Source: Deltaproteobacteria bacterium
GTDB taxonomy: Bacteria > Myxococcota_A > UBA9042
NCBI GenBank assembly: GCA_016875335.1
Contig: VGRO01000037.1
Coordinates: 1 to 37,843 of the forward strand
DNA length: 37,843 nucleotides
Direction of reading: 5' to 3'
The notes under the pieces were generated by a model, which was not told the origin of the DNA, did not search any database, and saw only the letters and a list, made by a program, of their open reading frames with translations. A program made the translations under genes and the position numbers. This document shows positions 7,800-16,455 of this stretch, in pieces (within the stretch, counting starts at the first letter, position 1; every line of letters starts with the position of its first letter).

Positions 7800-8851
7800 G
7801 GGGTCACCTGGACCACCACTGCCGGCTGGTCGTCCGGGGCCAGGTCGGGTGCGCCGAGGTCAGGGGACCGGCCAGCCAACTCGGCTGCAGCCCGACCGCG
7901 ATCGAGCCGCGCGATGCCGGTCAAGCCCCGCTGCGGTGTCGCCCGGTGAACCCACAGCCAGAACACGCGGCCGACGCCAAACCACATCAGACCGCCGCCC
8001 GGCATCCACATGATCATGCCGCCCACCTGCTGATCGCTCAGCACGTCGATGCCGAAGACCCGAGGCGCGGTCACGTAGAACGGGTAGAGGATCACACTGG
8101 ACATGGTCAAGATGAGGCCGAGCGTCTTCATGGCGGTCATGTTGAGGAAAATGAAGGCCATCCGTTTGGGCAGCGACCGCGCCAGTTGCGGCAGTGGCGC
8201 GATCACTACGAACCAGAACACCACCGCAGTGACCATGAAGCACAGGTGCTCGACGATGTGCCACGCGTGCACTTCCAGCGCCAGGGTGTAGAGCCTGGGC
8301 AGGTGCCACACCCACATCGCCGCCTGGAACGCCCAGAACGCTGGCCACGGTCGGCTGATGAACCGCGCGAAGGCCCCAGCACCCGGCAACTCGTAGAGCG
8401 CCTGCCAGAGCCACGCCGGAACCCCCAAGATGATCAGCGGGGCCCACACCAACTGCAGCAGCATGTGCTGCAGCATGTGCGCCGAGAACAGCAACTCGTC
8501 GGCCAGGTGGTGCAGCGGCCCGTCGAGAGACACATACATCACCGCGAGGCCGCCATAGTAGCAGCCCTGCTGTGCCCTGGTCGCCGCGGCGCCCCTGAGC
8601 TTGCGTCTCGGGTGCCAGCGGCGCAGCGCCCAGGCATAGGCTGCGGCCAGCACGACCGTGCCGATGGCAATGCTCTCGTGAAAATCCCAGACGAACCACT
8701 CGCCCGCGGGCGTCAGGTTGGGCGTCACCCGGCCTTGGATGAGCTTGCCAGGATGTGCCAACGCGCGGGAACCCCAGGCGCACGCACATAGCACTGCCGC
8801 GGCCCCAAAGGAGACCGCCGCGCGGCTGACAGTGCGGGGCAAAAGGGTCAT
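7796..8851 (-). CDS. ctaG: Caa3-type oxidase assembly membrane protein CtaG
   Basis: This is a 351-residue polytopic membrane protein with about seven hydrophobic segments. It has the hallmarks of the Bacillus-type CtaG family (not Cox11): HESIAIG, MYVSLDGPLHHLADELLFSAHMLQHMLL and VWHLPRLYTLALE. That family is needed for assembly of caa3 oxidase, probably for the CuB or heme a3 centre. It follows ctaF by 38 bp and overlaps the YtkA-like gene. Many histidines lie near predicted membrane boundaries. Confidence 0.9.
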   Translation of the reverse strand: MTLLPRTVSRAAVSFGAAAVLCACAWGSRALAHPGKLIQGRVTPNLTPAGEWFVWDFHESIAIGTVVLAAAYAWALRRWHPRRKLRGAAATRAQQGCYYGGLAVMYVSLDGPLHHLADELLFSAHMLQHMLLQLVWAPLIILGVPAWLWQALYELPGAGAFARFISRPWPAFWAFQAAMWVWHLPRLYTLALEVHAWHIVEHLCFMVTAVVFWFVVIAPLPQLARSLPKRMAFIFLNMTAMKTLGLILTMSSVILYPFYVTAPRVFGIDVLSDQQVGGMIMWMPGGGLMWFGVGRVFWLWVHRATPQRGLTGIARLDRGRAAAELAGRSPDLGAPDLAPDDQPAVVVQVTP

Positions 8852-8889
8852 GGACCGCGGGCCATCCGGCTACCGCGAACTGCGGCGCG

Positions 8890-9657
8890 TCAATCCGCCA
8901 CTTTGTCGCCGACGCAGGGCTGGCCGCCCGGGACGTTGGTGCCCTTGAGGCTGCGGATGTAGTACACGACTTGACGAATTTCTTCGGACTTGAGCGCCCC
9001 GGCCTGGGCGGGCATCTTGTTGCCGGCGCGGCCGTCGGCGACGGTGACGTACAGATCCTTGAACGTGCCGCCATACTTGTAGCAGTCGTCGGTCAGGTTG
9101 AAGCCCAGCGCCGCCTTGCCCTCGCCCTTGTCGCCGTGGCACGCCTTGCACACCTTGTCGTACGCGGCCTTGCCAGCCTCGAAGTTCTTGGCCTTGGCGT
9201 CGGCGAACGCGGCCTTGAACTTGTCCTCGGCCAGCGGCGGCTCGGCACCCGAACTCTTGGTGGGGCGCACGTAGCCGGCCTTGACGTCGATGGCCGTGAC
9301 CGCGATGCCCTCGCCGAACGGCAGGAACAGCGACACCGTCAGCGCACCCAGCAATAGGAAGATGATGACCGCAATGGCCAGCGGCGACAGGAACAGGAAC
9401 TGGAAGATGCGGCGGTCGCCGCGCAGGTGCATGAATTCGCCGACGACCGCGCCGAACTTGAACACGGATAGGGCGACGAGCAGCGGCGCCCACACCGGCT
9501 CGAAGGGCATCCAGATGTCTGGGTAGGCCTTGAGGAAGGGCAGGCCCAGCTCGATCGCGGTCACGACCGTGAGCAGTACGCCCAGCCGGATGTACGCCTT
9601 CTTGTGCGAATGGGGCAGACCGCCCGCGTCGGCGTGGTCGTGATGCGCAGCGCTCAT
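8890..9657 (-). CDS. ctaF: Caa3 oxidase subunit IV fused to cytochrome c
   Basis: This 255-residue protein has two parts in one uninterrupted frame. Residues 1-125 hold a His-rich N-terminus and three transmembrane helices typical of prokaryotic oxidase subunit IV (AYIRLGVLLTVV, PLLVALSVFKFGAVV, then FLFLSPLAIAVIIFLLLGAL). Residues about 150-255 are a class I cytochrome c domain with heme site CKACH (170-174) and a likely axial Met215 in NKMPAQAG. The ATG at 9657 overlaps the ctaE stop (ATGA). Subunit IV is normally about 100 residues, so the cytochrome is an added domain. Subunit II of the same oxidase also has a fused cytochrome. No frameshift is visible at the junction. Confidence 0.9.
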   Translation of the reverse strand: MSAAHHDHADAGGLPHSHKKAYIRLGVLLTVVTAIELGLPFLKAYPDIWMPFEPVWAPLLVALSVFKFGAVVGEFMHLRGDRRIFQFLFLSPLAIAVIIFLLLGALTVSLFLPFGEGIAVTAIDVKAGYVRPTKSSGAEPPLAEDKFKAAFADAKAKNFEAGKAAYDKVCKACHGDKGEGKAALGFNLTDDCYKYGGTFKDLYVTVADGRAGNKMPAQAGALKSEEIRQVVYYIRSLKGTNVPGGQPCVGDKVAD

Positions 9658-10319
9658 TGGATGAACTCCAACAGGTAGACGAAGGTGAAGATGACGATCC
9701 ACACGATGTCGACGAAGTGCCAGTACAGGCCAGCCACCTCGACGTTGATCGGCAGTTTCGCGGGGTTGAGCTTGCCCTTGTGGATGAGCAACGCCAGCAT
9801 CGACAGCCAGATGACGCCGACGGTGACGTGGCCGCCGTGAAAGCCGGTCATCACGTAGAACGTCGACCCAAACAGCGACGTCGACAGCTTGAGCCCCAGG
9901 TGCACGAAGTGCGAGAACTCGTAGACCTGGAAGCCGACGAAGGTCGCGCCGAGCAACGCCGTGATGACAAGGAAGTTGCGTGCGGTCGCAGGATTGCGCT
10001 GCTTCATCGCGTCCACGGCCAGCGCCATGGTCAGCGAACTCATCAGCAGCAGGAACGTCGAGATCGACGTGATGCCGATGGAAAAAACGTCCTGCGGCAA
10101 CGGACCGGCCAGCGCCTTTCCGTGGTAGAAGAAATAGGTGCCAATCAGCGAACCGAAGAACATGCACTCCGAGCCCAGGAAGGCCCACATCGCCAGCTTG
10201 ATGTTGGGCAGGCCCATGAAGTTGTTCTCGACCACGGCGTGGTGACCGTGGTCGCCGTGATCGTGGCCGGCGGCGTCGGCGACCTCGTGCGGATCGGTGG
10301 CGGCCAGTTGTGCGCTCAT
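9654..10319 (-). CDS. ctaE: Cytochrome c oxidase subunit III
   Basis: This is a 221-residue, mostly membrane-embedded protein. It has the subunit III features MWAFLGSECMFFGSLIGTYF, the helix with FYVMTGFHGGHVTVGVIWL, and VAGLYWHFVDIVWIVIFTFVYL at the C-terminus. The N-terminus carries a His-rich stretch, HDHGDHGHH. The start at 10319 is chosen because AAGAGGAAG lies just upstream; the in-frame ATG at 10364 has no such site. It follows ctaD by 90 bp and overlaps ctaF by 4 bp. Confidence 0.95.
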   Translation of the reverse strand: MSAQLAATDPHEVADAAGHDHGDHGHHAVVENNFMGLPNIKLAMWAFLGSECMFFGSLIGTYFFYHGKALAGPLPQDVFSIGITSISTFLLLMSSLTMALAVDAMKQRNPATARNFLVITALLGATFVGFQVYEFSHFVHLGLKLSTSLFGSTFYVMTGFHGGHVTVGVIWLSMLALLIHKGKLNPAKLPINVEVAGLYWHFVDIVWIVIFTFVYLLEFIQ

Positions 10320-10409
10320 GTGCTTCCTCTTGGCGATTCGGTGCGAGGCGATGTGCGACTGCATCGAGCGAGACGATCGTCCGGCAAACCGGCCGGCAGC
10401 GGGCCGCGA

Positions 10410-12254
10410 CTAGACGGGTTCGGTCACCCAGGCATACAAACTGCCGATGATCGAGAGGCCACCGGCGACGCTGATCAGCCAACTGAACGGAATCGTATGC
10501 AGCAGCAGAAGTCCCACGAGAATCAGGACAATGCCGCCGGACACCCACATCGGCTTCCACGAATACGACGGCATGTGGATCTCTTCGGCCGCTGCCGGCA
10601 CCGGGATCGCCATGTCCGCCGTGTGCTTGTGGTCCCAAAGCGGCCGCTCAGAGAACACGATCGGCGTGAAATCGAAGTTGTGCGCCTTGGGTGGCGAGTC
10701 AGCGAGCCATTCCAGCGTGCACGCGTCCCACGGGTCGCGGCCAGCCGCCTTGCCGTTCTTGAGGCTGGTCAGGATGTTGTAGACGAAGACCAGGGTGCCC
10801 GCGGCCATCAAGAACACGCCCGAGGTGGCCAGCAGGTTGTCGAAGTTCCAGCCCGCGTCGGCCGGATAGGTGTAGATGCGGCGCGGCATGCCGCGGTTGC
10901 CGAGATCGTGCATCGGCCAGAAGGTCAGGTTCAGTCCGATGGCGAAAAGCCAGAAGTGCACCTTGCCGAGCGCCTCGTTCATCAGCTTGCCCGTGACCTT
11001 GGGCATGTAGAAGTAGAAGCCCGCAAACAGGCCCATCAGTGCGCCGCCGACCAATACGTAGTGGAAGTGCGCGACCACGAAATAGGAATCGTGCTGCTGC
11101 AGGTCCAGCGGCGCATTGGCGTGCATGATGCCCGACAGGCCGCCGATGGTGAAAAGCGGAATGAATGAAAGCGCAAAGATCATCGGAGTCGGGTACGTCA
11201 TCTTGGCGCCCCACAACGTACCGAGCCAGTTGAAGATCTTGACGCCCGTGGGGATGGCGATGATCGCCGTGGTCGAGGCGAACACGGCATCGGCGATCGG
11301 GCCCATGCCGGCGGTGAACATGTGGTGGCCCCACACGCCGAAGCCGACGAAGCCGATGAAAATGCCGGAGAAGATCACGGCGTGCTGGCCGAAAAGCGGC
11401 CGTCGGGCAAACACGGGCAGGATTTCCGAGACGATGCCCATGGAAGGCAGGATGAGCACATACACCTCGGGATGGCCGAACACCCAGAACAGGTGCTGCC
11501 ACAGGTGCGGGTCGCCGCCCATGGTGTACTCGTAGAATACCGTGCCGAAGGTGCGATCGAACGACAGCAGGATCAGCCCCACGGCGACCGGGGGGAACGA
11601 GAACGCCAGCAGGAACTGGATGACCATCATCATCCACACCAGCACAGGCACCCGCATCAGGGTCATGCCCGGCGCGCGCATATTGAGGATCGTGACCACG
11701 AAATTGACGCCTGCGACCATCGACGAGATGGCGAGCATGGTCAGGCCTGCCCACCAGAAATCGATGCCCGCCGAAGGCGACATGGCCTTGGTCGTCAGCG
11801 GCGCGTATCCGGTCCAGCCGGCGGCCGGGAACTCTGCGAAAATGAGCGAGGAATTGAGCAGGATCGAGCCGAAGCAGAACGTCCACCAGCTAAAGGCGTT
11901 CATGCGCGGGAACGCGACGTCGCGCGCGCCAATCATCAGCGGCACAAAGTAGTTGGAGAACGCGGCGATGAGCGGCATCACGGCCATGAACACCATGGTC
12001 GTGGCGTGCATGGTCACCAGGCCATTGAAGGTGTCGCCGACAAAGATGTTCTGGTCTGGCTTGGCGATTTGGATGCGGAAAAGCAGAGCCTCCAGGCCGC
12101 CGACCAGCAGGTAGAAAAGGCCGGCCACGCCGTACAGCACGCCGATCTTCTTGTGGTCCACCGTGGTCAGCCAGTCCACCAGGCCGTATTTGACCTCGCG
12201 CTCCTGGTGGTAGACGGGCTCTAGGGCCTTGTCGAAAACGCTGAGGGCTGCCAT
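10410..12254 (-). CDS. ctaD: Cytochrome c oxidase subunit I (A1-type)
   Basis: This is the 614-residue catalytic subunit, which binds low-spin heme a, heme a3 and CuB. Visible ligands are His83 in TMHATTMVF, the CuB/Tyr motif GHPEVY with the D-channel glutamate (so A1-type), HHMFTAGM, and the heme pair in VVAHFHYVLVG. The C-terminus has two extra hydrophobic segments (WVSGGIVLILVGLLLLH and SWLISVAGGLSIIGSLYAW), as in long Bacillus-type CtaD proteins. The ATG at 12254 has GGAGAA upstream; the open frame before it is a shadow of ctaC. The 71-bp gap from ctaC includes a perfect palindrome, GGCGTCGACGCC, at 12299-12310. Confidence 0.97.
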   Translation of the reverse strand: MAALSVFDKALEPVYHQEREVKYGLVDWLTTVDHKKIGVLYGVAGLFYLLVGGLEALLFRIQIAKPDQNIFVGDTFNGLVTMHATTMVFMAVMPLIAAFSNYFVPLMIGARDVAFPRMNAFSWWTFCFGSILLNSSLIFAEFPAAGWTGYAPLTTKAMSPSAGIDFWWAGLTMLAISSMVAGVNFVVTILNMRAPGMTLMRVPVLVWMMMVIQFLLAFSFPPVAVGLILLSFDRTFGTVFYEYTMGGDPHLWQHLFWVFGHPEVYVLILPSMGIVSEILPVFARRPLFGQHAVIFSGIFIGFVGFGVWGHHMFTAGMGPIADAVFASTTAIIAIPTGVKIFNWLGTLWGAKMTYPTPMIFALSFIPLFTIGGLSGIMHANAPLDLQQHDSYFVVAHFHYVLVGGALMGLFAGFYFYMPKVTGKLMNEALGKVHFWLFAIGLNLTFWPMHDLGNRGMPRRIYTYPADAGWNFDNLLATSGVFLMAAGTLVFVYNILTSLKNGKAAGRDPWDACTLEWLADSPPKAHNFDFTPIVFSERPLWDHKHTADMAIPVPAAAEEIHMPSYSWKPMWVSGGIVLILVGLLLLHTIPFSWLISVAGGLSIIGSLYAWVTEPV

Positions 12255-12325
12255 CCGGTTCTCCGTGCGCCCAAAGGCGCGGCGGTGTGCTTGCGTGCGG
12301 CGTCGACGCCGTAGCGGCGGTGCGC

Positions 12326-13498
12326 CTACTTGAGGCTGGTCAGGAAGGCCGCGATCGCCTTGGCCTCGTCTGGGGTCATGGCGATTTTGGTCATCTTTGC
12401 GCCTGGCTTGACGGCCTGCGGGTCCAGGATCCACTTGGCCAGGTTGTCTGCCGTATTGGGCAACGTGTTGGCGGCAATGGTCATCCGCGAACCCACGTGC
12501 GTCAGGTTGGGACCCGTGGTCATGCTGGGGCTCGCCGACTCTGCGCCTTCCAGACCCTTGACGATGTGGCAGGTCGGGCAGGTCTTGTCCTTGAAGAGCT
12601 TGGCGCCGCGCTCCATGTCCGCGCCTGCGGGCGCTGCCGCCGGCGCCAACTGCTCCTTGACCCAGGTCTCGTAGCTGTCGAGCTTGACCTTGGCGCCGTT
12701 GTACTCGACCTCGACCTCTTTGGCCGGCGGGTGCACGAAGAGCTTGGTGCCCATCAAGGCGTGGCTGGCGCCGCACAGCTCGGCGCACTGCCCGTCGTAG
12801 ATGCCCGGCTCGCGTGCGGAGAAATACAGCGGATAGCTGCGGCCCGGGGTCGCATCACGCTTGCCGGTCAGGCGAGGCACCCACCAGGCGTGGATGACAT
12901 CGCTGGAGGTCATGTTCATCACCACCGCCGTGCCGGCCTGCACGTGCACCTCGTTGGCGGTGTGCAGTCCGTTGGCGGTGCCCGACTTGTACTGGAACTC
13001 CCACCACCACTGCTTGCCGGTCACGTCGATCTCGATGGTCTGCTGGTTCTGGTCCGGTCGCTTGGCCAGGCGGAACACGCCGACCAGCATCGGCACGGTG
13101 ATGGCGATGACGATGACGGTCGGGATGGCGGTCCAGATGAGTTCGAGCTTGGCGTCGCCGTGATTCTGGGCCGGCAGCGTGTCGTCGCCCGTCGCCCGCT
13201 TGAAGCGAACCAGCGCGTAGCCCCACGCGGCGATCACGATCGCGCCGATGGCCACGTCGAGCCACAGCAGCATCTGGTAGAAGAACGAACTGATGTCGCC
13301 GGACTCGCTGATGGCGTTGTGCGTGTCGCGCGGCGCCGGTTCGTTCGAGCAGCCGCACAGCGCGGCGACGGCGATCCATGCCAGCAGTGTGAGCGCCGGC
13401 CACAAGCGTCGAACGGCGCTGCGGTTCGAGGCGGGCAGGGCGCCCGCGACCCCTTCGGGCACGGACGATTGCGATCGCGGCTGGGCAACGTTGGCCAT
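12326..13498 (-). CDS. ctaC: Caa3 oxidase subunit II with fused cytochrome c
   Basis: This is a 390-residue lipoprotein (lipid Cys50 in AALCGCSNEP) that accepts electrons and passes them to the CuA centre. Two membrane helices follow, then the cupredoxin domain with WWWEFQY, the CuA ligands His (VIHAWWVP), Cys238, Cys242, His246 and Met249 in CAELCGASHALM, then a C-terminal cytochrome c domain with CPTCH at 307-311 and a candidate axial Met in GAKMTKIAM. This is the defining arrangement of caa3 oxidases. The start at MANVAQ is chosen for CAGGA upstream and because earlier in-frame ATGs lack a site. The 152-bp gap after ctaB may hold a separate promoter, but none is clear. Confidence 0.96.
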   Translation of the reverse strand: MANVAQPRSQSSVPEGVAGALPASNRSAVRRLWPALTLLAWIAVAALCGCSNEPAPRDTHNAISESGDISSFFYQMLLWLDVAIGAIVIAAWGYALVRFKRATGDDTLPAQNHGDAKLELIWTAIPTVIVIAITVPMLVGVFRLAKRPDQNQQTIEIDVTGKQWWWEFQYKSGTANGLHTANEVHVQAGTAVVMNMTSSDVIHAWWVPRLTGKRDATPGRSYPLYFSAREPGIYDGQCAELCGASHALMGTKLFVHPPAKEVEVEYNGAKVKLDSYETWVKEQLAPAAAPAGADMERGAKLFKDKTCPTCHIVKGLEGAESASPSMTTGPNLTHVGSRMTIAANTLPNTADNLAKWILDPQAVKPGAKMTKIAMTPDEAKAIAAFLTSLK

Positions 13499-13650
13499 GA
13501 CGAAATCCTGATGAACTGAATGATTTTGCCGTATTGCGCGAGTTGCCCCGCCCGGTCGCGGCGAATGGTACGCGATTGCGCACACCGGGTCACGCCCCCC
13601 GGACCCCGCCCGGCGCGCTTTGGGGCCCGCCCGACGGCGCGGAGCTTACC

Positions 13651-14574
13651 TCAACGGATCAAAAGGTCCACTGTCATGGCCGCGAAGATCGCGTGCAGGT
13701 GCAGCAGCGACGCGGCGAACGCCCTGCGGGCGCGCGCCTCGGAGCCCTCGCGCCACAGTTGGACGCACACCCAGATGAACCACACGCTGACCACCAGCGC
13801 AAATGCGCCATAACCCACGGAAAGGTGGCGGGTCAGCGCCGGAAGGATGGCGAACGGCGTCATGCTGATCGCGTACTGTACGATGCGCAGTCGGGTGTGC
13901 GCCGATCCGTGCGTCAGCGGCAGCATCGGCAGGCCGGCATTGGCGTAGTCCGCGGCACGGAAAAGAGAAATCGCCCAGAAGTGGGGCGGCGTCCATAGGA
14001 ACACCAAGACGAACATCGACAGCGATTGCAGCCCGATGGTGCCGTGCAGCGCGGCGTCGACGATCAACGGCGGCGCGGCACCGGCGGCGCCGCCGATGAC
14101 GATGTTCAGCGGTGTGCGCGGCTTGAGCCAGATGGTGTAGACGAACACATAGAACGCGATCGTCACGGCGCCAGCGGCCAAGCCGGGTCCACCACCCGTG
14201 AGCCACAGCGTTGCGCATCCTGCCACCGTCAGCGCCCACGCCCACGTGCACGCCTGCAGCGGCGTGACCAACCCAGTGGGCAGGGGCCGGTTGCGCGTAC
14301 GTTCCATTTTGGCGTCGAGATCGCGCTCGATCCACGCGTTGAAGACGGAACTGGCCGCCGCGCACAACGCCACGCCGAGCAGGATGGCGGCCGACATGCG
14401 CCACGGCGGAAACCGCCCCTCGTCGATGGCCAGGGCCGGCACGCCGGTAAAGAACACCAATCCGACCACGCTCGGCCGGGTCATCGCCAGCAGTCCACGC
14501 GCCCGCGTCCGCCAACTCGGTGCTGGGCGCGCTGCCGCCACGGTCTGGTCAGGTACGGCCGCGCTCGGACTCAT
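13651..14574 (-). CDS. ctaB: Protoheme IX farnesyltransferase (heme O synthase)
   Basis: This is a 307-residue UbiA-family membrane prenyltransferase that adds a farnesyl group to heme b to make heme o, the precursor of heme a. The Asp-rich substrate motif appears in NAWIERDLDAKMERTRNRPL, and the second conserved region in LWTPPHFWAISLF followed by DYANAGLPMLPL. About nine hydrophobic segments are present. It heads the ctaBCDEFG series. The next enzyme, heme A synthase (CtaA), is not in the window and must be encoded elsewhere if the oxidase uses heme a. Confidence 0.95.
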   Translation of the reverse strand: MSPSAAVPDQTVAAARPAPSWRTRARGLLAMTRPSVVGLVFFTGVPALAIDEGRFPPWRMSAAILLGVALCAAASSVFNAWIERDLDAKMERTRNRPLPTGLVTPLQACTWAWALTVAGCATLWLTGGGPGLAAGAVTIAFYVFVYTIWLKPRTPLNIVIGGAAGAAPPLIVDAALHGTIGLQSLSMFVLVFLWTPPHFWAISLFRAADYANAGLPMLPLTHGSAHTRLRIVQYAISMTPFAILPALTRHLSVGYGAFALVVSVWFIWVCVQLWREGSEARARRAFAASLLHLHAIFAAMTVDLLIR

Positions 14575-14663
14575 GGGCCCTCGACGTCGCCGCTAGCCGG
14601 CGCGCGCAAAACGGAAAGAGCCACGTTGGGGCAAGGGAACCGCGCACGTCCGACTGGCTTGGG

Positions 14664-15113
14664 TCACTCCCACCAGCGGCCTTCGCCGTCTTCGTCCGGC
14701 GTTTCGTCGGGGTCCACGTCGTCGATGTCGAGATCCTCGTCGTCGAGATCGTCGCCGCCCTTGCGGCGCGCGCCCTCTTCATCGGCGCCGTCCTTGCTGG
14801 CGGTGTCGTCGGCCTCTTCTTCCTCGTCTTCGTCCTCGACCGCATAGTCGTCGTCGAAGTTCAATTCGCGCTCGACTTCGTCTTCCTCCTCCTCCTCTTC
14901 TTCCTCTTCCTCCTCGTCGGCTTCGTCCGCGAGATCGTCGTCGTCGTAGTCGTCCTCGTCTTCCTCCTCGAATTCGTCGTCGTCGTCGTACGCGGCGAAC
15001 AAGCCAGGTCCCAGGACGCGGGCGATGCGCGCGGCGGGCGGCCGCGGTGCGCACGATGCGGCGGCAGAGTCGCGCGCGGTGGTCAGGGTAGGGGTGGCGG
15101 TGTCGAGGTGCAT
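14664..15113 (-). CDS. Highly acidic low-complexity protein of unknown function
   Basis: This is a 149-residue protein whose residues 42-149 are mostly Asp and Glu, including one run of 11 consecutive Glu, and which ends EGRWWE. It is likely disordered. The coding call rests on a good ribosome site (AAGGAG, about 6 bases before the ATG at 15113) and on the opposite frame being an implausible run of hydrophobic residues. It lies 89 bp upstream of ctaB in the same direction, so it may be the first gene of the oxidase transcript. It could buffer cations or bind a basic protein, but nothing in the sequence decides that. Confidence 0.65.
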   Translation of the reverse strand: MHLDTATPTLTTARDSAAASCAPRPPAARIARVLGPGLFAAYDDDDEFEEEDEDDYDDDDLADEADEEEEEEEEEEEDEVERELNFDDDYAVEDEDEEEEADDTASKDGADEEGARRKGGDDLDDEDLDIDDVDPDETPDEDGEGRWWE

Positions 15114-15378
15114 CGCGGCTCCTTGGCGCGGGTCGCCCGGTGGGCGGGCGGTCGGGGGATTGCGGGCTTCGGCTCAGTCAACGTGTGGTCATTGCAACGG
15201 ATCGTCGCCAGCGGTCGGGCGGCGGGCAGCCGGAGCCGCGCCGCGTCCGGCCGCGCTTGTGCCCGGTTTTCGTGCGGTGTGCAAGGGGGGATGTGCGAGA
15301 CCCGGTCCGCGTCGGCCCGTCGCGCGCGGGCCTCGCCTGGCGCCGCCCATGCTGCAATACTGCGCCCAGGAGCACCCG

Positions 15379-16455
15379 ATGGCGACGCCGCGACCCAAGT
15401 CAGACGATCCCTGGAAAGCCTTCGATCGCGTCCGCTTGGACCGCGACTGCCCGCAACTGAGGCAGGCGCTCGACGATTGGTGCGATCTGTTGCGCGACTG
15501 CGACCTCGACGTGGTGTCCGTGGTCGGCGCGAGCAGCGGTGCGGCCCTGTTGCGAGCGCGGCCCGCGGTGCGCGATTGGTTCGACTCGCACTGGCTGCAC
15601 GGCGGCGACCTCGAAGCATCAAACCAAGCGATGGGCTTGGACCGTTGGCTTGCACAGGGCGGATCGGCCGCCCAGTGGATCGACCTGTACCTCGTACCGG
15701 AATGGCTGCTCGGCATCTCGAGGTTCTCGTTTGCCGGTCATGCGGTGCCCGCGACCGTGCGCCGAGCGTTGGCCGCGGTGACGGCGGTAGAAGCGGTGCG
15801 CGGGCTCGTCGATGCCCAGGTGCCGCCGGAGGCCGTGCGTGAACGCGGCTGCTGGCTGCGGCCTGCGATCGTGCACGACGTGATCGCCGGCCGCCACGTG
15901 TGCAGCCGCGTCGGAGAAGCCGAAGCGATAGCCGCCCTCGCGGGCCAGGCACCCATTGAAGGCGCGCTTGACGGGGACGATCTGGCGGAGGTGGCTGCGC
16001 TCGCCGCTGGACTCCACACGCAGGCCGCGCTGGGCGCCCCGGCGCGAGCCGGACTTGACGAGGTCCAGGCCGTGTGGGTCGAGGACGCCTTGTTGTCGCT
16101 GGTGCAGCGGCGCGTGCGATCGGCTGGTGTGGCGCGTCCGGCAGAGATCGCGCCGACCGCCGGACTGCGCGTCGAGTTCGGGACTGCCCGACTGGTCACG
16201 GTGGGGCCGCCGCCCACGGTGCTGCAATCCGCCGCCCTCGGGTTCATCGACGGCGATCCGGGGCCAATGCCGCTGCCCGTTGGGCCGTGCCGGGCGGCCG
16301 TCGCCACAGGCTGGCAGGCTCTGCACGTTGACATCGCGCACCTGGACGATCTGGACGACCTCGTGTCGGCGTTGCTCGATGGCCTGGACGATCCGCCCTC
16401 GGTCGCCGGGGGGCATCTGGACGGGGACGGCTTTTCCCTGCGCTGGCTGCGCTGA
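15379..16455 (+). CDS. Unrecognised 358-residue protein
   Basis: The ATG at 15379 (MATPRPKSDDPW) is preceded by AGGAG, which favours it over an in-frame ATG at 15349. The protein is soluble, rich in Ala, Leu, Asp and Arg, with no signal peptide, membrane helix or motif I recognise. Hydrophobic and acidic residues alternate in the C-terminal part (HLDDLDDLVSALLDGLDDP). It has the high third-position GC of its neighbours, which supports coding. It is transcribed away from the acidic gene and towards pgl-gnd, with a 391-bp gap before pgl. Confidence 0.7.
   Translation: MATPRPKSDDPWKAFDRVRLDRDCPQLRQALDDWCDLLRDCDLDVVSVVGASSGAALLRARPAVRDWFDSHWLHGGDLEASNQAMGLDRWLAQGGSAAQWIDLYLVPEWLLGISRFSFAGHAVPATVRRALAAVTAVEAVRGLVDAQVPPEAVRERGCWLRPAIVHDVIAGRHVCSRVGEAEAIAALAGQAPIEGALDGDDLAEVAALAAGLHTQAALGAPARAGLDEVQAVWVEDALLSLVQRRVRSAGVARPAEIAPTAGLRVEFGTARLVTVGPPPTVLQSAALGFIDGDPGPMPLPVGPCRAAVATGWQALHVDIAHLDDLDDLVSALLDGLDDPPSVAGGHLDGDGFSLRWLR

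Noticed and set aside
12299..12310. Perfect palindrome GGCGTCGACGCC between ctaC and ctaD
   Set aside because: Twelve-base GC palindromes are expected by chance in DNA this GC-rich, and no T run or second copy supports a terminator or operator.
14520..15842. Long plus-strand frame of 440 codons with very hydrophobic Val/Leu/Phe runs
   Set aside because: It is the complement of the Glu/Asp codon runs of the acidic gene (14664-15113), which has a good ribosome site. The frame also runs through an intergenic region into the next gene out of frame.
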